DNA of 64,000 nt from DAOTKC01 sp035449045 (GCA_035449045.1 DAOTKC010000001.1:1-64000), one strand, 5' to 3'; shown: positions 15,509-24,691, counted from the stretch's first letter. Notes: generated by a model not told the origin, from the letters alone. Numbers and translations: made by a program.

Positions 15509-18500
15509 TTACCCCGCCGCCGATGCCAGCGAAGTGAAAAACGATAAAATAGTTTTGATTTTTTGCTCGGCGGTCATGTTTTTAACGTCGAAAAGAAGCT
15601 GCGGCGGTATCGTCGAAGTCAGCACCGCTTTGCCGCCCAAGTTCGCCACGGCGTTGAGGACGTCGGCGTTCTCGAACACCGAGTTTTCAAAGGCGATGCC
15701 GGCGCCCGATTTCGTTATGGTAATCTTTCTTGCGCCGAAGCCCCCTGCCAGATTTTTCAAAAGCGCGATGTCGATTAAGTTTAAAAGCGGGCGGTCGGGC
15801 GGGCCGTAGATGTCGGTTATTTCGGCGACGAGCTTGTCGCGCGATGCCTCCGATTTCACCTCGGCTATCTCTTTGTAAATTCTTATTTTGTCGCGGTCGG
15901 AAACGTAGCTGTCGCGGATGTAGGTGTCGGCGTCAATCTTTATCTCGACCTCGCTTTCGCTTCTGATTTTTTCGCCCTTCAGCTCTCTGACGCTTTCTTC
16001 CAGAAGCTTGACATACATGCTGTAACCGACCTTCTCGATGTGCCCGTGCTGCTCGGCTCCCAAAATGTTGCCTGCGCCCCTAATTTCGAGGTCGCGCATG
16101 GCGATTTTAAAGCCGCTGCCGAACTCGGTGTTGTCCATGAGAGCCAAAAGCCGCTTGACGGCGTCGTCGGTCAAAACTTTGCCGGGCGTAGTGGTGAAAT
16201 AGGCGTGAGCAAGATGGCCGCTTCGCCCTACCCGCCCTCTAAGTTGATAGAGCTGGGCGAGCCCGAAGCAGTCGGCGTCGATTACTATTAGTGTATTTGC
16301 GTCGGGAAGGTCGATGCCGTTTTCTATTATCGTCGTCGCCACCAAAATATCGGCTTCGCCGGCATAGAACGCCGCCATCCGCTCCTCGAGCACCTCGCTT
16401 TTAAGCTGGCCGTGGCCGACAATGATTCTGGCCTCGTCGTCAAGAAACGCCCTGACCTTATGCGCGAAAGCGTCGATTGTTTCAACCTTGTTATAGAGAA
16501 TGAAGGCCTGTCCGCCTCGCGCGAGTTCGCGCGAAAGAGCGTCTTTCAAAAGCCCTTCGCTGTATTCGGTGATATAGGTCTGAATTGGAAGCCTTCCCGC
16601 GGGCGGAGTATCAAGCAGGCTTATGTCGCGGATGCCGGTCAGTGCCATGTTGAGCGTTCTCGGAATGGGCGTCGCCGTCAGCGTCAGCACGTTGACGCCG
16701 GCCGACACCGCCTTCATCTTCTCTTTGTGGGATACGCCGAAGCGCTGCTCCTCGTCGAGCACCAAAAGCCCCAGTTCCTTGAATTTGACGTCCTCGCTCA
16801 AAAGCCTGTGCGTGGCGACGGCGACAAGGCTTTCGCCGGAGGCAAGCCTTTTAAGCGACGCCTCGATTTCGGCGGGCTTTTGGAACCGCGAGAGAAGCTC
16901 AGCCTTTATTCCGAAGGGCTCCAGCCGCGCCGAAAGCACATTGAAGTGCTGGCGGGCAAGAATGGTGGTGGGCGCTAAAATGGCGGCCTGCCTCCCGTCC
17001 ATAATCGTCTTGAATACGGCGCGGAGCGCCACCTCGGTCTTGCCGAAGCCGACGTCGCCGCAAATCAGGCGGTCGATGACTTTGCCCGCTTCCATCTCCT
17101 CCTTGATTTTTTTGATGGCGTCAAGCTGGTCTTCTGTTTCCTGAAATTCGAAGGCGTCTTCGAATTCGTTCTGCCAGACGGTATCGGGCGAATATTTAAA
17201 GCCCTTGGCCGAAGCGCGTTCGGCGTATAGCGAAAGAAGGTCAAATGCAAGTTTTTTAACCGAGCCTTTGATTTTCTCTTTGACTTTGGAAAACTCTTTG
17301 CCGCCCAGCTTGTTTAGGCGCGGCGTGCCGCCGCCGGTGTATTTTTCAAGCTCCGACATCTGGTCGGTCGCGACGTAGAGGGTGTCGCCGTCGCGGTAAG
17401 TAAGGACGACGAATTCCTTAATGACGTTGTCGAACTTGAGCTTGGTCGTGCCTTGGCAAAGGCCTATGCCGTGGACGTTATGCACTACGTAATCGCCCGC
17501 TTTCGGCGCGATAAATTCCTTTTTCGGTCTGAAAGAGGTCGTTTCGCGCCGCTTTCCTATGAGCTCGGCGGTGCCCGCCACAACGAGGCCGGCCTCGGGA
17601 TAAATAAAGCCCGTCTCAATCTCGGCGTCGGTGACGATAATGCGGCTTTTGCCCGAAAAGCCGTTTTCGGCCGAGGCGAATATTCCGTCGGAAAAAATTT
17701 GCTCGGCGATGACCTTAGCGCGCTCGGCGCTTGCCGCGCAAAGCGCCACCCTCATATCGTTGGCGGCAAAGACCTTGAGCTCGGAAATCAAGCTGGCGCG
17801 GTCCAAATAATATTTTGTGACGGCGCGGCTCTTTATGTTGAAGACGGCACGCGGCTCAAACAGCGGGTTGACCGACACAATCTGCTGGAATGATACGAGG
17901 CGGAAATTCTGCCACTCTTTTTCCAGCTTTTCGGGAGTGTAGAGGGAATCCAAATGCTTTTCGGTCGATTCGTTTGCCTCGAAAAGGCTGATGACGCGCT
18001 TTTTATGTTCGGCGAAGTAGAGCTTGAGCTTGTCGGCCACCAGCTTGGGCTCGTCGAATATCACCACCGCCCCCTCGGGAAGATAGGAAAACACGGTGTC
18101 GAAGGCGTTCTTGATGAAGGGAATCAGCCAAACGAAAGAAGCGTCGGAGGGATTGAAGCCGGTTCGAAGCTGCAAATCGGCTATTATCTCTCTTTGCCGT
18201 CCGCCGAGATAGGCGGCCGCAAGCTTTTGAAGGGCGGACGCGGTCTCCTCCGCCGTAAACAAAATGTCGGAGACGGGCGGGAGGTAGACGCGCGAAAGCC
18301 GCTTTCCCGAAATCATGGTTTCGGCGTCGAATTCCTTAATTTCTTCAACCAGCTCGTCGAAAAAAGAAATTCTTATCGGGTTTGCCGAGTTTATAGGGTA
18401 AATGTCGGCGATGTCGCCCCTTAACGCGAACTCGCCCTTTGCCGATACCGTCTCGACGCGCGCATAGCCCGCCGAGGCCAGTTTTTTCAATAACGCCTCT

Positions 18501-18922
18501 CGCTGATATTCGCGGCCGCATTCCACGGTTTGGATAAGCTCGGTGAATCTCTTTTTGAGGGGGAAAGGCTGAAGCAGCCCTTCGGCGGAAATGACGGCTA
18601 TTTCGGCGCCGCCCGAAATAATTTCGGAAAGCGCGGATATTCGCTCGGCGACGCTCTCCGCCGACACCGCGCGGCGATGTAAAAGAAGGTCGTCTTTTTC
18701 GTGGATTAAGACCGTCTTTTTGAACGCCGACAGCTTTTTTTGCATTTCGCGCGCCTGCGGACGGTCGGGCGCGACGTAGAGCACGAAGGACGGGAGCGCC
18801 GCCGCAATATGTGCCCTGCCGCCGGGAGACAACGAGAAAACGGCGGTATTTTTCTCCGATACCGCTCTTTGGAGCGAAGCAAAGCTCCCGCCCAGCTTAT
18901 CAAGTTTTAAAAAATCCAGCAT
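15509..18922 (-). CDS. mfd: Transcription-repair coupling factor Mfd
   Basis: This 1137-residue protein is full-length Mfd, which removes RNA polymerase stalled at DNA damage and recruits UvrA. The N-terminal UvrB-like modules are followed by the RNAP-interacting CarD-like domain (segment GDYVVHNVHGIGLCQG), the RecG-like helicase with Walker A GDVGFGKTE, Walker B DEEQRFGV and motif QLRGRVGRS, and a C-terminal TRCF domain. The gene starts at 18922. It lies between pth (upstream) and the foldase-like lipoprotein (downstream), the usual Firmicutes order. It ends 253 nt before the next gene's start. No oddities were seen. Confidence 0.97.
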   Translation of the reverse strand: MLDFLKLDKLGGSFASLQRAVSEKNTAVFSLSPGGRAHIAAALPSFVLYVAPDRPQAREMQKKLSAFKKTVLIHEKDDLLLHRRAVSAESVAERISALSEIISGGAEIAVISAEGLLQPFPLKKRFTELIQTVECGREYQREALLKKLASAGYARVETVSAKGEFALRGDIADIYPINSANPIRISFFDELVEEIKEFDAETMISGKRLSRVYLPPVSDILFTAEETASALQKLAAAYLGGRQREIIADLQLRTGFNPSDASFVWLIPFIKNAFDTVFSYLPEGAVVIFDEPKLVADKLKLYFAEHKKRVISLFEANESTEKHLDSLYTPEKLEKEWQNFRLVSFQQIVSVNPLFEPRAVFNIKSRAVTKYYLDRASLISELKVFAANDMRVALCAASAERAKVIAEQIFSDGIFASAENGFSGKSRIIVTDAEIETGFIYPEAGLVVAGTAELIGKRRETTSFRPKKEFIAPKAGDYVVHNVHGIGLCQGTTKLKFDNVIKEFVVLTYRDGDTLYVATDQMSELEKYTGGGTPRLNKLGGKEFSKVKEKIKGSVKKLAFDLLSLYAERASAKGFKYSPDTVWQNEFEDAFEFQETEDQLDAIKKIKEEMEAGKVIDRLICGDVGFGKTEVALRAVFKTIMDGRQAAILAPTTILARQHFNVLSARLEPFGIKAELLSRFQKPAEIEASLKRLASGESLVAVATHRLLSEDVKFKELGLLVLDEEQRFGVSHKEKMKAVSAGVNVLTLTATPIPRTLNMALTGIRDISLLDTPPAGRLPIQTYITEYSEGLLKDALSRELARGGQAFILYNKVETIDAFAHKVRAFLDDEARIIVGHGQLKSEVLEERMAAFYAGEADILVATTIIENGIDLPDANTLIVIDADCFGLAQLYQLRGRVGRSGHLAHAYFTTTPGKVLTDDAVKRLLALMDNTEFGSGFKIAMRDLEIRGAGNILGAEQHGHIEKVGYSMYVKLLEESVRELKGEKIRSESEVEIKIDADTYIRDSYVSDRDKIRIYKEIAEVKSEASRDKLVAEITDIYGPPDRPLLNLIDIALLKNLAGGFGARKITITKSGAGIAFENSVFENADVLNAVANLGGKAVLTSTIPPQLLFDVKNMTAEQKIKTILSFFTSLASAAG

Positions 18923-19121
18923 TCCCTAGGTATATCCGCACCCGAGCTTTTATGCCCGAGATTCGTCAGCCGATTTATCGAATTTTCCCCTAAACTCTAC
19001 TTTATTGTCTTATTTTGTCTATTTTATCCTCTGTTTCCGCAAAAATCTTTTATTACGCTCCCAAGCCAACTGCAATTATTCATTATCCGTTTTTCGGTCG
19101 GCGCTTGCGCACCATCCACCG

Positions 19122-19153
19122 TTATTCATTATTCATTATTCATTATTTATTAT
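19122..19153. repeat. 7-bp tandem repeat overlapping the 3' end of pth
   Basis: The unit TTATTCA is repeated about three times and decays into TTATTTATTATA. It runs through the pth stop codon at 19143. A related partial copy lies about 45 bp away at 19075-19089. Simple AT-rich repeats of this kind occur at gene ends in several Clostridia. Confidence 0.7.
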
Positions 19154-19700
19154 ATCGTTGCATTAATTTTTCCGCCGATAAACCATTGATATAAGCTTCC
19201 AGCGCTTCCGCCGCTTTCGCCGCCGCCGCTTCAAGGGGCTCTCTGTCCTCTTTTTTTATCTTTCGGAGGACTAAATCCATGGGGTCGCCTTCGCCGCTTC
19301 CGCCCAAACCTATCCTCAGCCTTAAAAAGTTCTTGGTTTCGATGTTTAGAATTATGTTTTTCATGCCGTTATGGCTGCCGCCGCCGCCTTCCTCGCGGAT
19401 TCGGATTTGACCGAGCGGCAAATCAAAGTCGTCGTAGACGACAACGAGTTGTTTCGCCGTTTGCGAGTAGCGGTTCATGAGCTCGTAGACGGCCTCGCCC
19501 GAGAGGTTCATATAAGTTTCGGGCTTGGCTAAAATGACCTTCTCGTCGGCGTCGTAATAGATGGCGGTCTGCGCCTTGCATTCTTTTGTTTTAAATTTAA
19601 CGCCGAGCCTCCCCGCAAGCTCGTCCACCGCCATAAAGCCCATGTTGTGATAGGTGTTTTTATATTTTCCGCCGATATTGCCCAAACCAACGATAAGCAT
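19143..19700 (-). CDS. pth: Peptidyl-tRNA hydrolase
   Basis: This 185-residue enzyme frees tRNA from prematurely released peptidyl-tRNA. The N-terminus LIVGLGNIGGKYKNTYHNMG holds the catalytic His (H18). The conserved aspartate lies in VVYDDFDLPLGQIRI, followed by the GGGGSHNGMKNI loop that binds the tRNA 3' end. Length is normal. In Firmicutes pth (spoVC) typically precedes mfd, as here. Its 3' end runs into a 7-bp tandem repeat, and an ACCGAA/TTCGGT hairpin lies in its 5' leader. The GGGAGG SD precedes the ATG. Confidence 0.96.
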   Translation of the reverse strand: MLIVGLGNIGGKYKNTYHNMGFMAVDELAGRLGVKFKTKECKAQTAIYYDADEKVILAKPETYMNLSGEAVYELMNRYSQTAKQLVVVYDDFDLPLGQIRIREEGGGGSHNGMKNIILNIETKNFLRLRIGLGGSGEGDPMDLVLRKIKKEDREPLEAAAAKAAEALEAYINGLSAEKLMQRYNK

Positions 19701-19846
19701 AGAAACCTCCCGTATTTTGACCGAACTATTCGGTTTTCTCTTTGTATTTTATACTAAAATAATCCAAATGGAATTATATCGGACTAAATATTTCCAAAAA
19801 TTACAATCTTTTGGGATAAATTTCCAAATTCGTCGCTAAATTGAGC

Positions 19847-20788
19847 CTACTTTTTGCGCGGTTTGGTGGTTTGACGCTCGCGGGCGATGATGAAGGAATA
19901 TTCGGGCGCGTCGTCGGTCACGGTGGAACCGGCGGCGACGAAGGCACGCGCTCCCAGCGTCAGGGGCGCCACCAAGTTGACGTTGGCTCCTATAAAGCTG
20001 TTTTCGCCGATTATCGTGCGGTGCTTGTTTTTGCCGTCGTAGTTGCAGAACACCGTGCCGCAGCCGATGTTGGTGTGCGCGCCCACCTCGGCGTCGCCGA
20101 TATAGGCAAGATGCGCCGATTTGACGCCGTCGCCCAGCACCGAGTTTTTAATTTCGACAAAGTCGCCGATGCGGCAGCCGCGTCCTATTTTGGAGCCCCT
20201 TATCAACGCCGAAGGCCCCACCGTGGTTTGCGCGCCGATGACGCTCTCGCCCTCGATGACGCTGTGGGGACGAATGAGGGCGCCCGCCTCGATTTTTGCT
20301 GTGTCGTCGATGTAGACGGCGGAGGCGTCGGGAATGATAACTCCCGCCGCGATGTGTCCGGCGTTAATTCTCTGCCTCAGCTCGTTATAGGCCTTGCCGA
20401 GCGCCGCGCCGCCGTCAAGGCTCAAAAAATCGCAAAAATTGAAGGTTTTTTTGGCGGCGGAGCCGCCCTCGCGGCGGTTGTCGTAGATTTTGCCCTTGCC
20501 AATGGCAAGCTCGGCCATACCGTTTTTAGTCATATATTCGACGCACGCCAAAATCCCCTCGGCGGTAATGAGCGGCATATCGGAGCCGATAACGGCAAGA
20601 AACCGCGCCTCGCCGGAAAGGGCTCTCCTCGCCTCGGCGGAGTCGGGCGGCGCGGAAAGCGTCATAAAGGAAAATTCCGAAATCGCCTTATAGACATATT
20701 CGGATGGCTTGCGTCCCAAAAGGTTGAACTCCGAATACGGCGACGGCGTCTCTATTACTGCTACAAAAACGGCGGTTTTTTCAATCAT
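19847..20788 (-). CDS. GlmU-like left-handed beta-helix acetyltransferase with degenerate uridyltransferase half
   Basis: This 313-residue protein aligns by eye with the C-terminal acetyltransferase of GlmU: ELRQRINAGHIAAGV, hexapeptide repeats, the SAHLAYIGDAEVG motif with the likely catalytic histidine, and the CNYDGKNKH loop. The first 130 residues keep faint GlmU features (LLGRKPSEYVYKAI, AVIGSDMPLI) but lack the LAAGxGTRM nucleotide-binding loop of the uridyltransferase, and the protein is about 140 residues shorter than GlmU. It can be expected to acetylate an amino sugar phosphate but not to make a UDP-sugar. It sits upstream of pth and mfd, where glmU is commonly found. Either a separate glmU exists elsewhere or another enzyme supplies the uridyl step. 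Confidence 0.75.
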   Translation of the reverse strand: MIEKTAVFVAVIETPSPYSEFNLLGRKPSEYVYKAISEFSFMTLSAPPDSAEARRALSGEARFLAVIGSDMPLITAEGILACVEYMTKNGMAELAIGKGKIYDNRREGGSAAKKTFNFCDFLSLDGGAALGKAYNELRQRINAGHIAAGVIIPDASAVYIDDTAKIEAGALIRPHSVIEGESVIGAQTTVGPSALIRGSKIGRGCRIGDFVEIKNSVLGDGVKSAHLAYIGDAEVGAHTNIGCGTVFCNYDGKNKHRTIIGENSFIGANVNLVAPLTLGARAFVAAGSTVTDDAPEYSFIIARERQTTKPRKK

Positions 20789-20805
20789 GGCCTGATATTA
20801 TATGC

Positions 20806-20834
20806 TTGTTAGCGTAAAAAAAGTATGTTATACT
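20806..20834 (+). promoter_or_regulatory. Promoter of the amino-acid-kinase gene
   Basis: TTGTTA (20806-20811), a 17-nt spacer and TATACT (20829-20834) point toward the gene at 20984. The start site would be near 20841, leaving a leader of about 143 nt. Confidence 0.7.
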
Positions 20835-20840
20835 AAAAAA

Positions 20841-20983
20841 ACTCCCAAGGCGTGCTGCTTGACTACTGATAACGGTATGAGGAGCTTTAGTCCGCTTGCG
20901 CTGCAAGGCATAATTCGTCACACATAAGGTATGTGTAAGATGTGAAGCCTTCCGCAAAAAAAACTTTGGGGAACGGAGGAAAA
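20841..20983 (+). promoter_or_regulatory. Structured 5' leader of the amino-acid-kinase gene
   Basis: The leader can form at least three local pairings: GACTA near 20862 with TAGTC near 20888-20892, CTTGC/GCAAG around a 3-nt loop near 20894-20906, and ACACATA (20920-20926) with TATGTGT (20930-20936). The GGGGAACGGAGGAAAA ribosome site follows. It resembles a cis-regulatory RNA but matches no riboswitch consensus that I recognise. Confidence 0.4.
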
Positions 20984-21808
20984 ATGAATTTCGATATCGA
21001 ACTCGTCGGAAAAATAGGCTCGATGGCGCTCGTCAACCGCGAATATAACGACATAAACTACAACGTCATCTCGCGGATATCGCGCGAGCTTCTTCCCGGC
21101 TACGTCTGGGTGACGAGCGGCGCCGTCGAGATAGGCAGGCTGGACTATCTTCAGCGAAACGGCCGCGAGCTTTCCGGCGGCGAAGGAGATAACAAGACCG
21201 ACTACGCCGCGCAGGGCCAGAGCATTTTGATGCAGACCTACCGCCAATATATCGACAGCCGCTTCAGCGTCCGCCAGATTTTAGTGGAGCATTACCACTT
21301 CAACGATGCCGAAAAGAGCAGCCATTTGCGCGAAACCATTCTGCGCTGCCCCTCCCAAAACGCCATACCCATCATAAACTACAACGACGCCGTCAGCAGC
21401 GAAGAAAACGTCAAGATGGAACTGTCGGCGCTGAAATCCAAGCTTGCTAACGTCCACGAATGCCTCGACAACGACGAGACGGCGGCGCAGCTCGCCTGCC
21501 TGCTTAAGGCGCGACGGCTTTTGATTTTGACCTCCGTCGACGGCATCTATGAAAATATCGACGATCCCGCGACGTTGGTTGCCGAGATTTCGGGCAGCGA
21601 CACCGCCGAGCTTTTGGCAAACATCGACCGCTACGCCTCGGGTTGCAGAGGCGCCAGCCGCCGCGGCGCAAACGGAGCCCGCGCCAAGCTCGAATACATC
21701 AAGGCGCCTGCCCAAAACGGCACCGAAGTCATCATCGCCAACGCCAAATACCGCATAAAGGACATTCTTTCGGGAGCGGCGCCGCGAACGGTCGTTAAGG
21801 TGCGCTGA
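20984..21808 (+). CDS. Amino-acid-kinase superfamily protein, glutamate 5-kinase-like
   Basis: This 274-residue protein has the amino-acid-kinase fold. The start is set by the SD GGAGGAAAA directly before the ATG; a Met 14 codons upstream is less likely. Motifs in order are VGKIGSMAL, WVTSGAVEIG, AAQGQSILMQTY, IPIINYNDAVSSEE and DNDETAAQLACLLKA with LLILTSVDGIYEN, which follow ProB (glutamate 5-kinase). It lacks a PUA domain, and no proA or proC gene is nearby, so it is not obviously a proline gene. The usual FGDND is CLDND. Substrate may be glutamate or another carboxylate or phosphonate. It has its own promoter, structured leader and terminator. Confidence 0.75.
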   Translation: MNFDIELVGKIGSMALVNREYNDINYNVISRISRELLPGYVWVTSGAVEIGRLDYLQRNGRELSGGEGDNKTDYAAQGQSILMQTYRQYIDSRFSVRQILVEHYHFNDAEKSSHLRETILRCPSQNAIPIINYNDAVSSEENVKMELSALKSKLANVHECLDNDETAAQLACLLKARRLLILTSVDGIYENIDDPATLVAEISGSDTAELLANIDRYASGCRGASRRGANGARAKLEYIKAPAQNGTEVIIANAKYRIKDILSGAAPRTVVKVR

Positions 21809-21837
21809 AAAAAAGGGCTATAGGTTTAAAACAGATA

Positions 21838-21867
21838 AAAAAACCGCCGAAAATTCGGCGGTTTTTT
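21838..21867. terminator. Bidirectional terminator between the kinase and PTS-like genes
   Basis: CCGCCGA and TCGGCGG arms around a 4-nt loop are flanked by A- and T-runs, serving both convergent genes. Confidence 0.85.
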
Positions 21868-21932
21868 AACATCAACGATTAATTTTTCAAACAAGAAAAT
21901 TGTTTATTCGTAAGTCAAAGCGAGTTAGCGCC

Positions 21933-23129
21933 TTATTTGCCTATGCCTTCAATCTTTTGGTCGCTCGGTTTAATCCAGTTTTTCTTTCTCAAAAGCTCGC
22001 TCACCGCAAGGCTGATAATTGCGGGAATGACGAACATCAAAAGGGCTATGCCCAGCCACATCTGCCAATCGGGGATTTTGCCCGAGCTTGCCGCTATCGT
22101 GCCGAAGACGCCGACCAGTCCCGAAGTGCCCATGCCGCCGCCCGCCGCGTTGCACCGGAGCATGAATACCGTTGTGGAGAGCGGACCGACGACAGCGCTC
22201 GATACAATTTGAGGAATTAAAATCTTGGGATTTTTCATGAGATTGGGAATTTGCAACATGCTGGTGCCCAGCCCCTGCGCGATTAAGCCGCCCCATTTGT
22301 TTTCGCGGAAGCTCGCCACGGCGAAGCCGACCATGTGCGCGGCGCAGCCGACGACGGAGGCGCCGCCCGCAATCAGCATTGCGTCGGAAGTCGGTGCCGT
22401 CATCGCGATGGTAATCCACATCGCCGCCGAAGAGGTGGGAAGCGTTAAAATCAACCCCATCACCACCGCAATCACTATTCCCATCACAAAGGGAGTGGCC
22501 GCAGTCGCTATTTCGACGCCCTTGGCTATATAGTCGATGAGCTTAATGACGGGCCACGCCGCAAAGACGGAGACCATCGCCGAAAAAATAACGGTGAGCG
22601 GCACGACTAAGATATCGACGGGCGTTTTACCCGAAACCAAAATGCCGAGCTCGGCGGCTATGACGGCCGAAATATACGCGCCCACGGGATTGCCCGGCGA
22701 CTTAAGCGCGAGGAAATCGCCGTTTGACAAAACGGTAATCCAGCTTCCGTTCATAAACTGCGTGGCGAATGCTCCTATCATGCCGGCGACCATGGAGGAA
22801 AAGACGACTAAGTTATTGCCCTTCAAAGCTTTTGCCACTCCCGCGCCTATTCCCGCGCCCATGAGAATAGATGCGATTTTTCCCACCGTGACGAGAGCGG
22901 CTCCCACCGTCTGCGCCGCCCCGGTGTCAATCTTTAAAATCTGTTCGCCCAACTGCTTTATGATGGTGCCCGCAATCAGCGTCACGAACAGCCCCTGCGC
23001 CATGCCCGAAAAGCCGTCAATCAAATAGCGCTTAAACAGCTTTTTGAAAAACTTTTTTATCTCGTATTTGGTCGTTCCCAGTTGCTTTTCTTCCAAAGCG
23101 CTCTTTTCAATCTGCTCCGAAGTATCCAT
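21933..23129 (-). CDS. PTS sugar transporter subunit IIC-like membrane protein
   Basis: This 398-residue integral membrane protein has about nine or ten hydrophobic segments. Glycine-rich stretches such as ILMGAGIGAGVAKALKG, SPGNPVGAYISAVIAAELG and CNAAGGGMGTSGLVGVFG fit the PTS_EIIC_2 family found in Gram-positive bacteria. The basic N-terminal helix YEIKKFFKKLFKRYLIDGF is typical. No EIIA, EIIB, HPr or sugar enzyme gene is near, so it is an orphan IIC and may act as a transporter without phosphotransfer or rely on distant subunits. SD AAGGAGAGATT precedes the ATG. The transported compound is unknown. Confidence 0.8.
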   Translation of the reverse strand: MDTSEQIEKSALEEKQLGTTKYEIKKFFKKLFKRYLIDGFSGMAQGLFVTLIAGTIIKQLGEQILKIDTGAAQTVGAALVTVGKIASILMGAGIGAGVAKALKGNNLVVFSSMVAGMIGAFATQFMNGSWITVLSNGDFLALKSPGNPVGAYISAVIAAELGILVSGKTPVDILVVPLTVIFSAMVSVFAAWPVIKLIDYIAKGVEIATAATPFVMGIVIAVVMGLILTLPTSSAAMWITIAMTAPTSDAMLIAGGASVVGCAAHMVGFAVASFRENKWGGLIAQGLGTSMLQIPNLMKNPKILIPQIVSSAVVGPLSTTVFMLRCNAAGGGMGTSGLVGVFGTIAASSGKIPDWQMWLGIALLMFVIPAIISLAVSELLRKKNWIKPSDQKIEGIGK

Positions 23130-23334
23130 AATCTCTCCTTATTAGTTTTCCATTTAATAAGTTTGTTAATTTTAATATGCCTAATCGCCAAAAAACGCGT
23201 TTTATCGCCTATTTTTGATAGGATAAAACAGCCTTTCGGCAAAAATTCCCAAGTATTTCGGTTGTTGTCGGGTTTTGTTCGTAAACAAAAAACCGTGAGG
23301 AAGGATCGTTTTATATGAAAAGATAAGTGCGTTG

Positions 23335-24615
23335 TTAGTCCGCCGAAAGCGCGGAGATTATTTGGGACGCCGCCTCGAAAAGCTTTCTTATGCTCTCCTT
23401 TGTGGCGGGCGCCGGTGTTCCCGCGTGCGTCAGCACGGAGTCGGAATAAGCCCGAAGCGAAAGCGTGACGGCGGGGATTTCGGCTTGGGAGAAAGGCGCG
23501 AAGACATGATGAATGAGCTCGCCCCGCCCCTTGCCGACGACGGCGTAGGGAATATTTTTTTCTTTCAGCACGCTTTCGGCCTTTTCGGCGAGCTCGGCGT
23601 CGGCCTCCGTCATGGATGCCAAATCGTATTTAACAAGCGTGAAGGTGTCGGCGGCGGCTTCGCCGATATCAAAAACTACGGGATTGATTAAAAACCCATC
23701 ATCTTCATGCTGTTTTATGAAGGCTTCGGCGCCGGTGTTGCCGCAGTTTTTGCCCGACACCGAAAGCCAAACGAGGCGCGTCCCCTCGGCGAGCGCTTCC
23801 GTCTCGGAAAAATATTTGAAGACGGCGAGCGCGACGCCGGCCGCCTTTAAGTTGTTTTTCTCGATGTTGTTTTTATCCCACGAGGTGTAGGTGGCGAAAA
23901 AGCCGACGCCCAAAAGGCACAGTAGCAAGGGTATGACCGACAGCGCCGCTTTTTCGGCGGGCGTGTCGAAGCCGAAAACAATTTTCAGTATGCAGAACAA
24001 AAACAGCACGAATATCGAGGCGAAAGAATATATGATGAAGACGGGCGCCGCCCTTTTCAATTTTCCCGTCGAATAGGGCGTGCCGTATTCGCCGTCGTAG
24101 TTGGAGGAGATGATGATAGTCTTGGTAATTTTTTTGCCGAAATCGCGGTAGGCGACGGCGTTATAGGCCGTCTTTTTAGGGAGAAGGAAGGAAAAAGTTT
24201 TTCTTCCCAGCACCAAAAACACCGCGACGGGCATAAAGAGCACCAAAACGGCGAGAGCGAGCGGCGCGTAGCCGAAATAAAGAATGAGGCAGAAAAGGTA
24301 TAAGACGGCTAAAATTATGAGCGAATTCTTGCCGAGAAGGGGACGGGCGTAAAAAGGCTCCAATCGCGCTTTGGCGCCAGCCGCCGACGCCGCGTTATCG
24401 CGGAGCGCGCGCGCAAGCGCTATGTCGCCGGCGCTTCCCGCGGGAAAGCTGCCCGAAATAAGCGACAGCGCATCGGCCTCTCCGACGAGCTTGTCGACGT
24501 CGGGGCCGGCCGCTTTTTTAGGCTCCTCGGGCTTATCCTCGGGCATAGCGGGAAACATCGACTCCTCCGAGCCGATGTCTTCCGTTTTAAGTTTTTTCTT
24601 CTTAAATATCGCCAT
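23335..24615 (-). CDS. Membrane protein with a degenerate M28-peptidase-like domain
   Basis: This 426-residue protein has an acidic cytosolic N-terminus, two membrane segments near residues 95-137, two more near 190-245, and a C-terminal soluble domain. The order of KTIIISSNYDGEYGTPYS, NNLKAAGVALAVFKYF and LVWLSVSGKNCGNTGAEAFI follows the M28 zinc aminopeptidase pattern (metal His-Asp, DNxSG, then EE and GLxGS). The zinc ligands His, Asp and Glu are replaced here (N, N and G/K positions). I infer an inactive peptidase-fold protein, perhaps a binding or regulatory module. There is no clear operon partner. I do not recognise an established family name. Confidence 0.55.
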   Translation of the reverse strand: MAIFKKKKLKTEDIGSEESMFPAMPEDKPEEPKKAAGPDVDKLVGEADALSLISGSFPAGSAGDIALARALRDNAASAAGAKARLEPFYARPLLGKNSLIILAVLYLFCLILYFGYAPLALAVLVLFMPVAVFLVLGRKTFSFLLPKKTAYNAVAYRDFGKKITKTIIISSNYDGEYGTPYSTGKLKRAAPVFIIYSFASIFVLFLFCILKIVFGFDTPAEKAALSVIPLLLCLLGVGFFATYTSWDKNNIEKNNLKAAGVALAVFKYFSETEALAEGTRLVWLSVSGKNCGNTGAEAFIKQHEDDGFLINPVVFDIGEAAADTFTLVKYDLASMTEADAELAEKAESVLKEKNIPYAVVGKGRGELIHHVFAPFSQAEIPAVTLSLRAYSDSVLTHAGTPAPATKESIRKLFEAASQIISALSAD

Positions 24616-24691
24616 TATTCCGCTTCTTTTTCTATCTCACTTGATAGATTATAAACCTTAAATCAAATTAATGAATTCTTTTAACTACTTT

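Noticed and set aside
19075..19153. CRISPR-like or mobile-element repeat
   Set aside because: The unit is a 7-bp AT-rich tandem without spacers or terminal inverted repeats.
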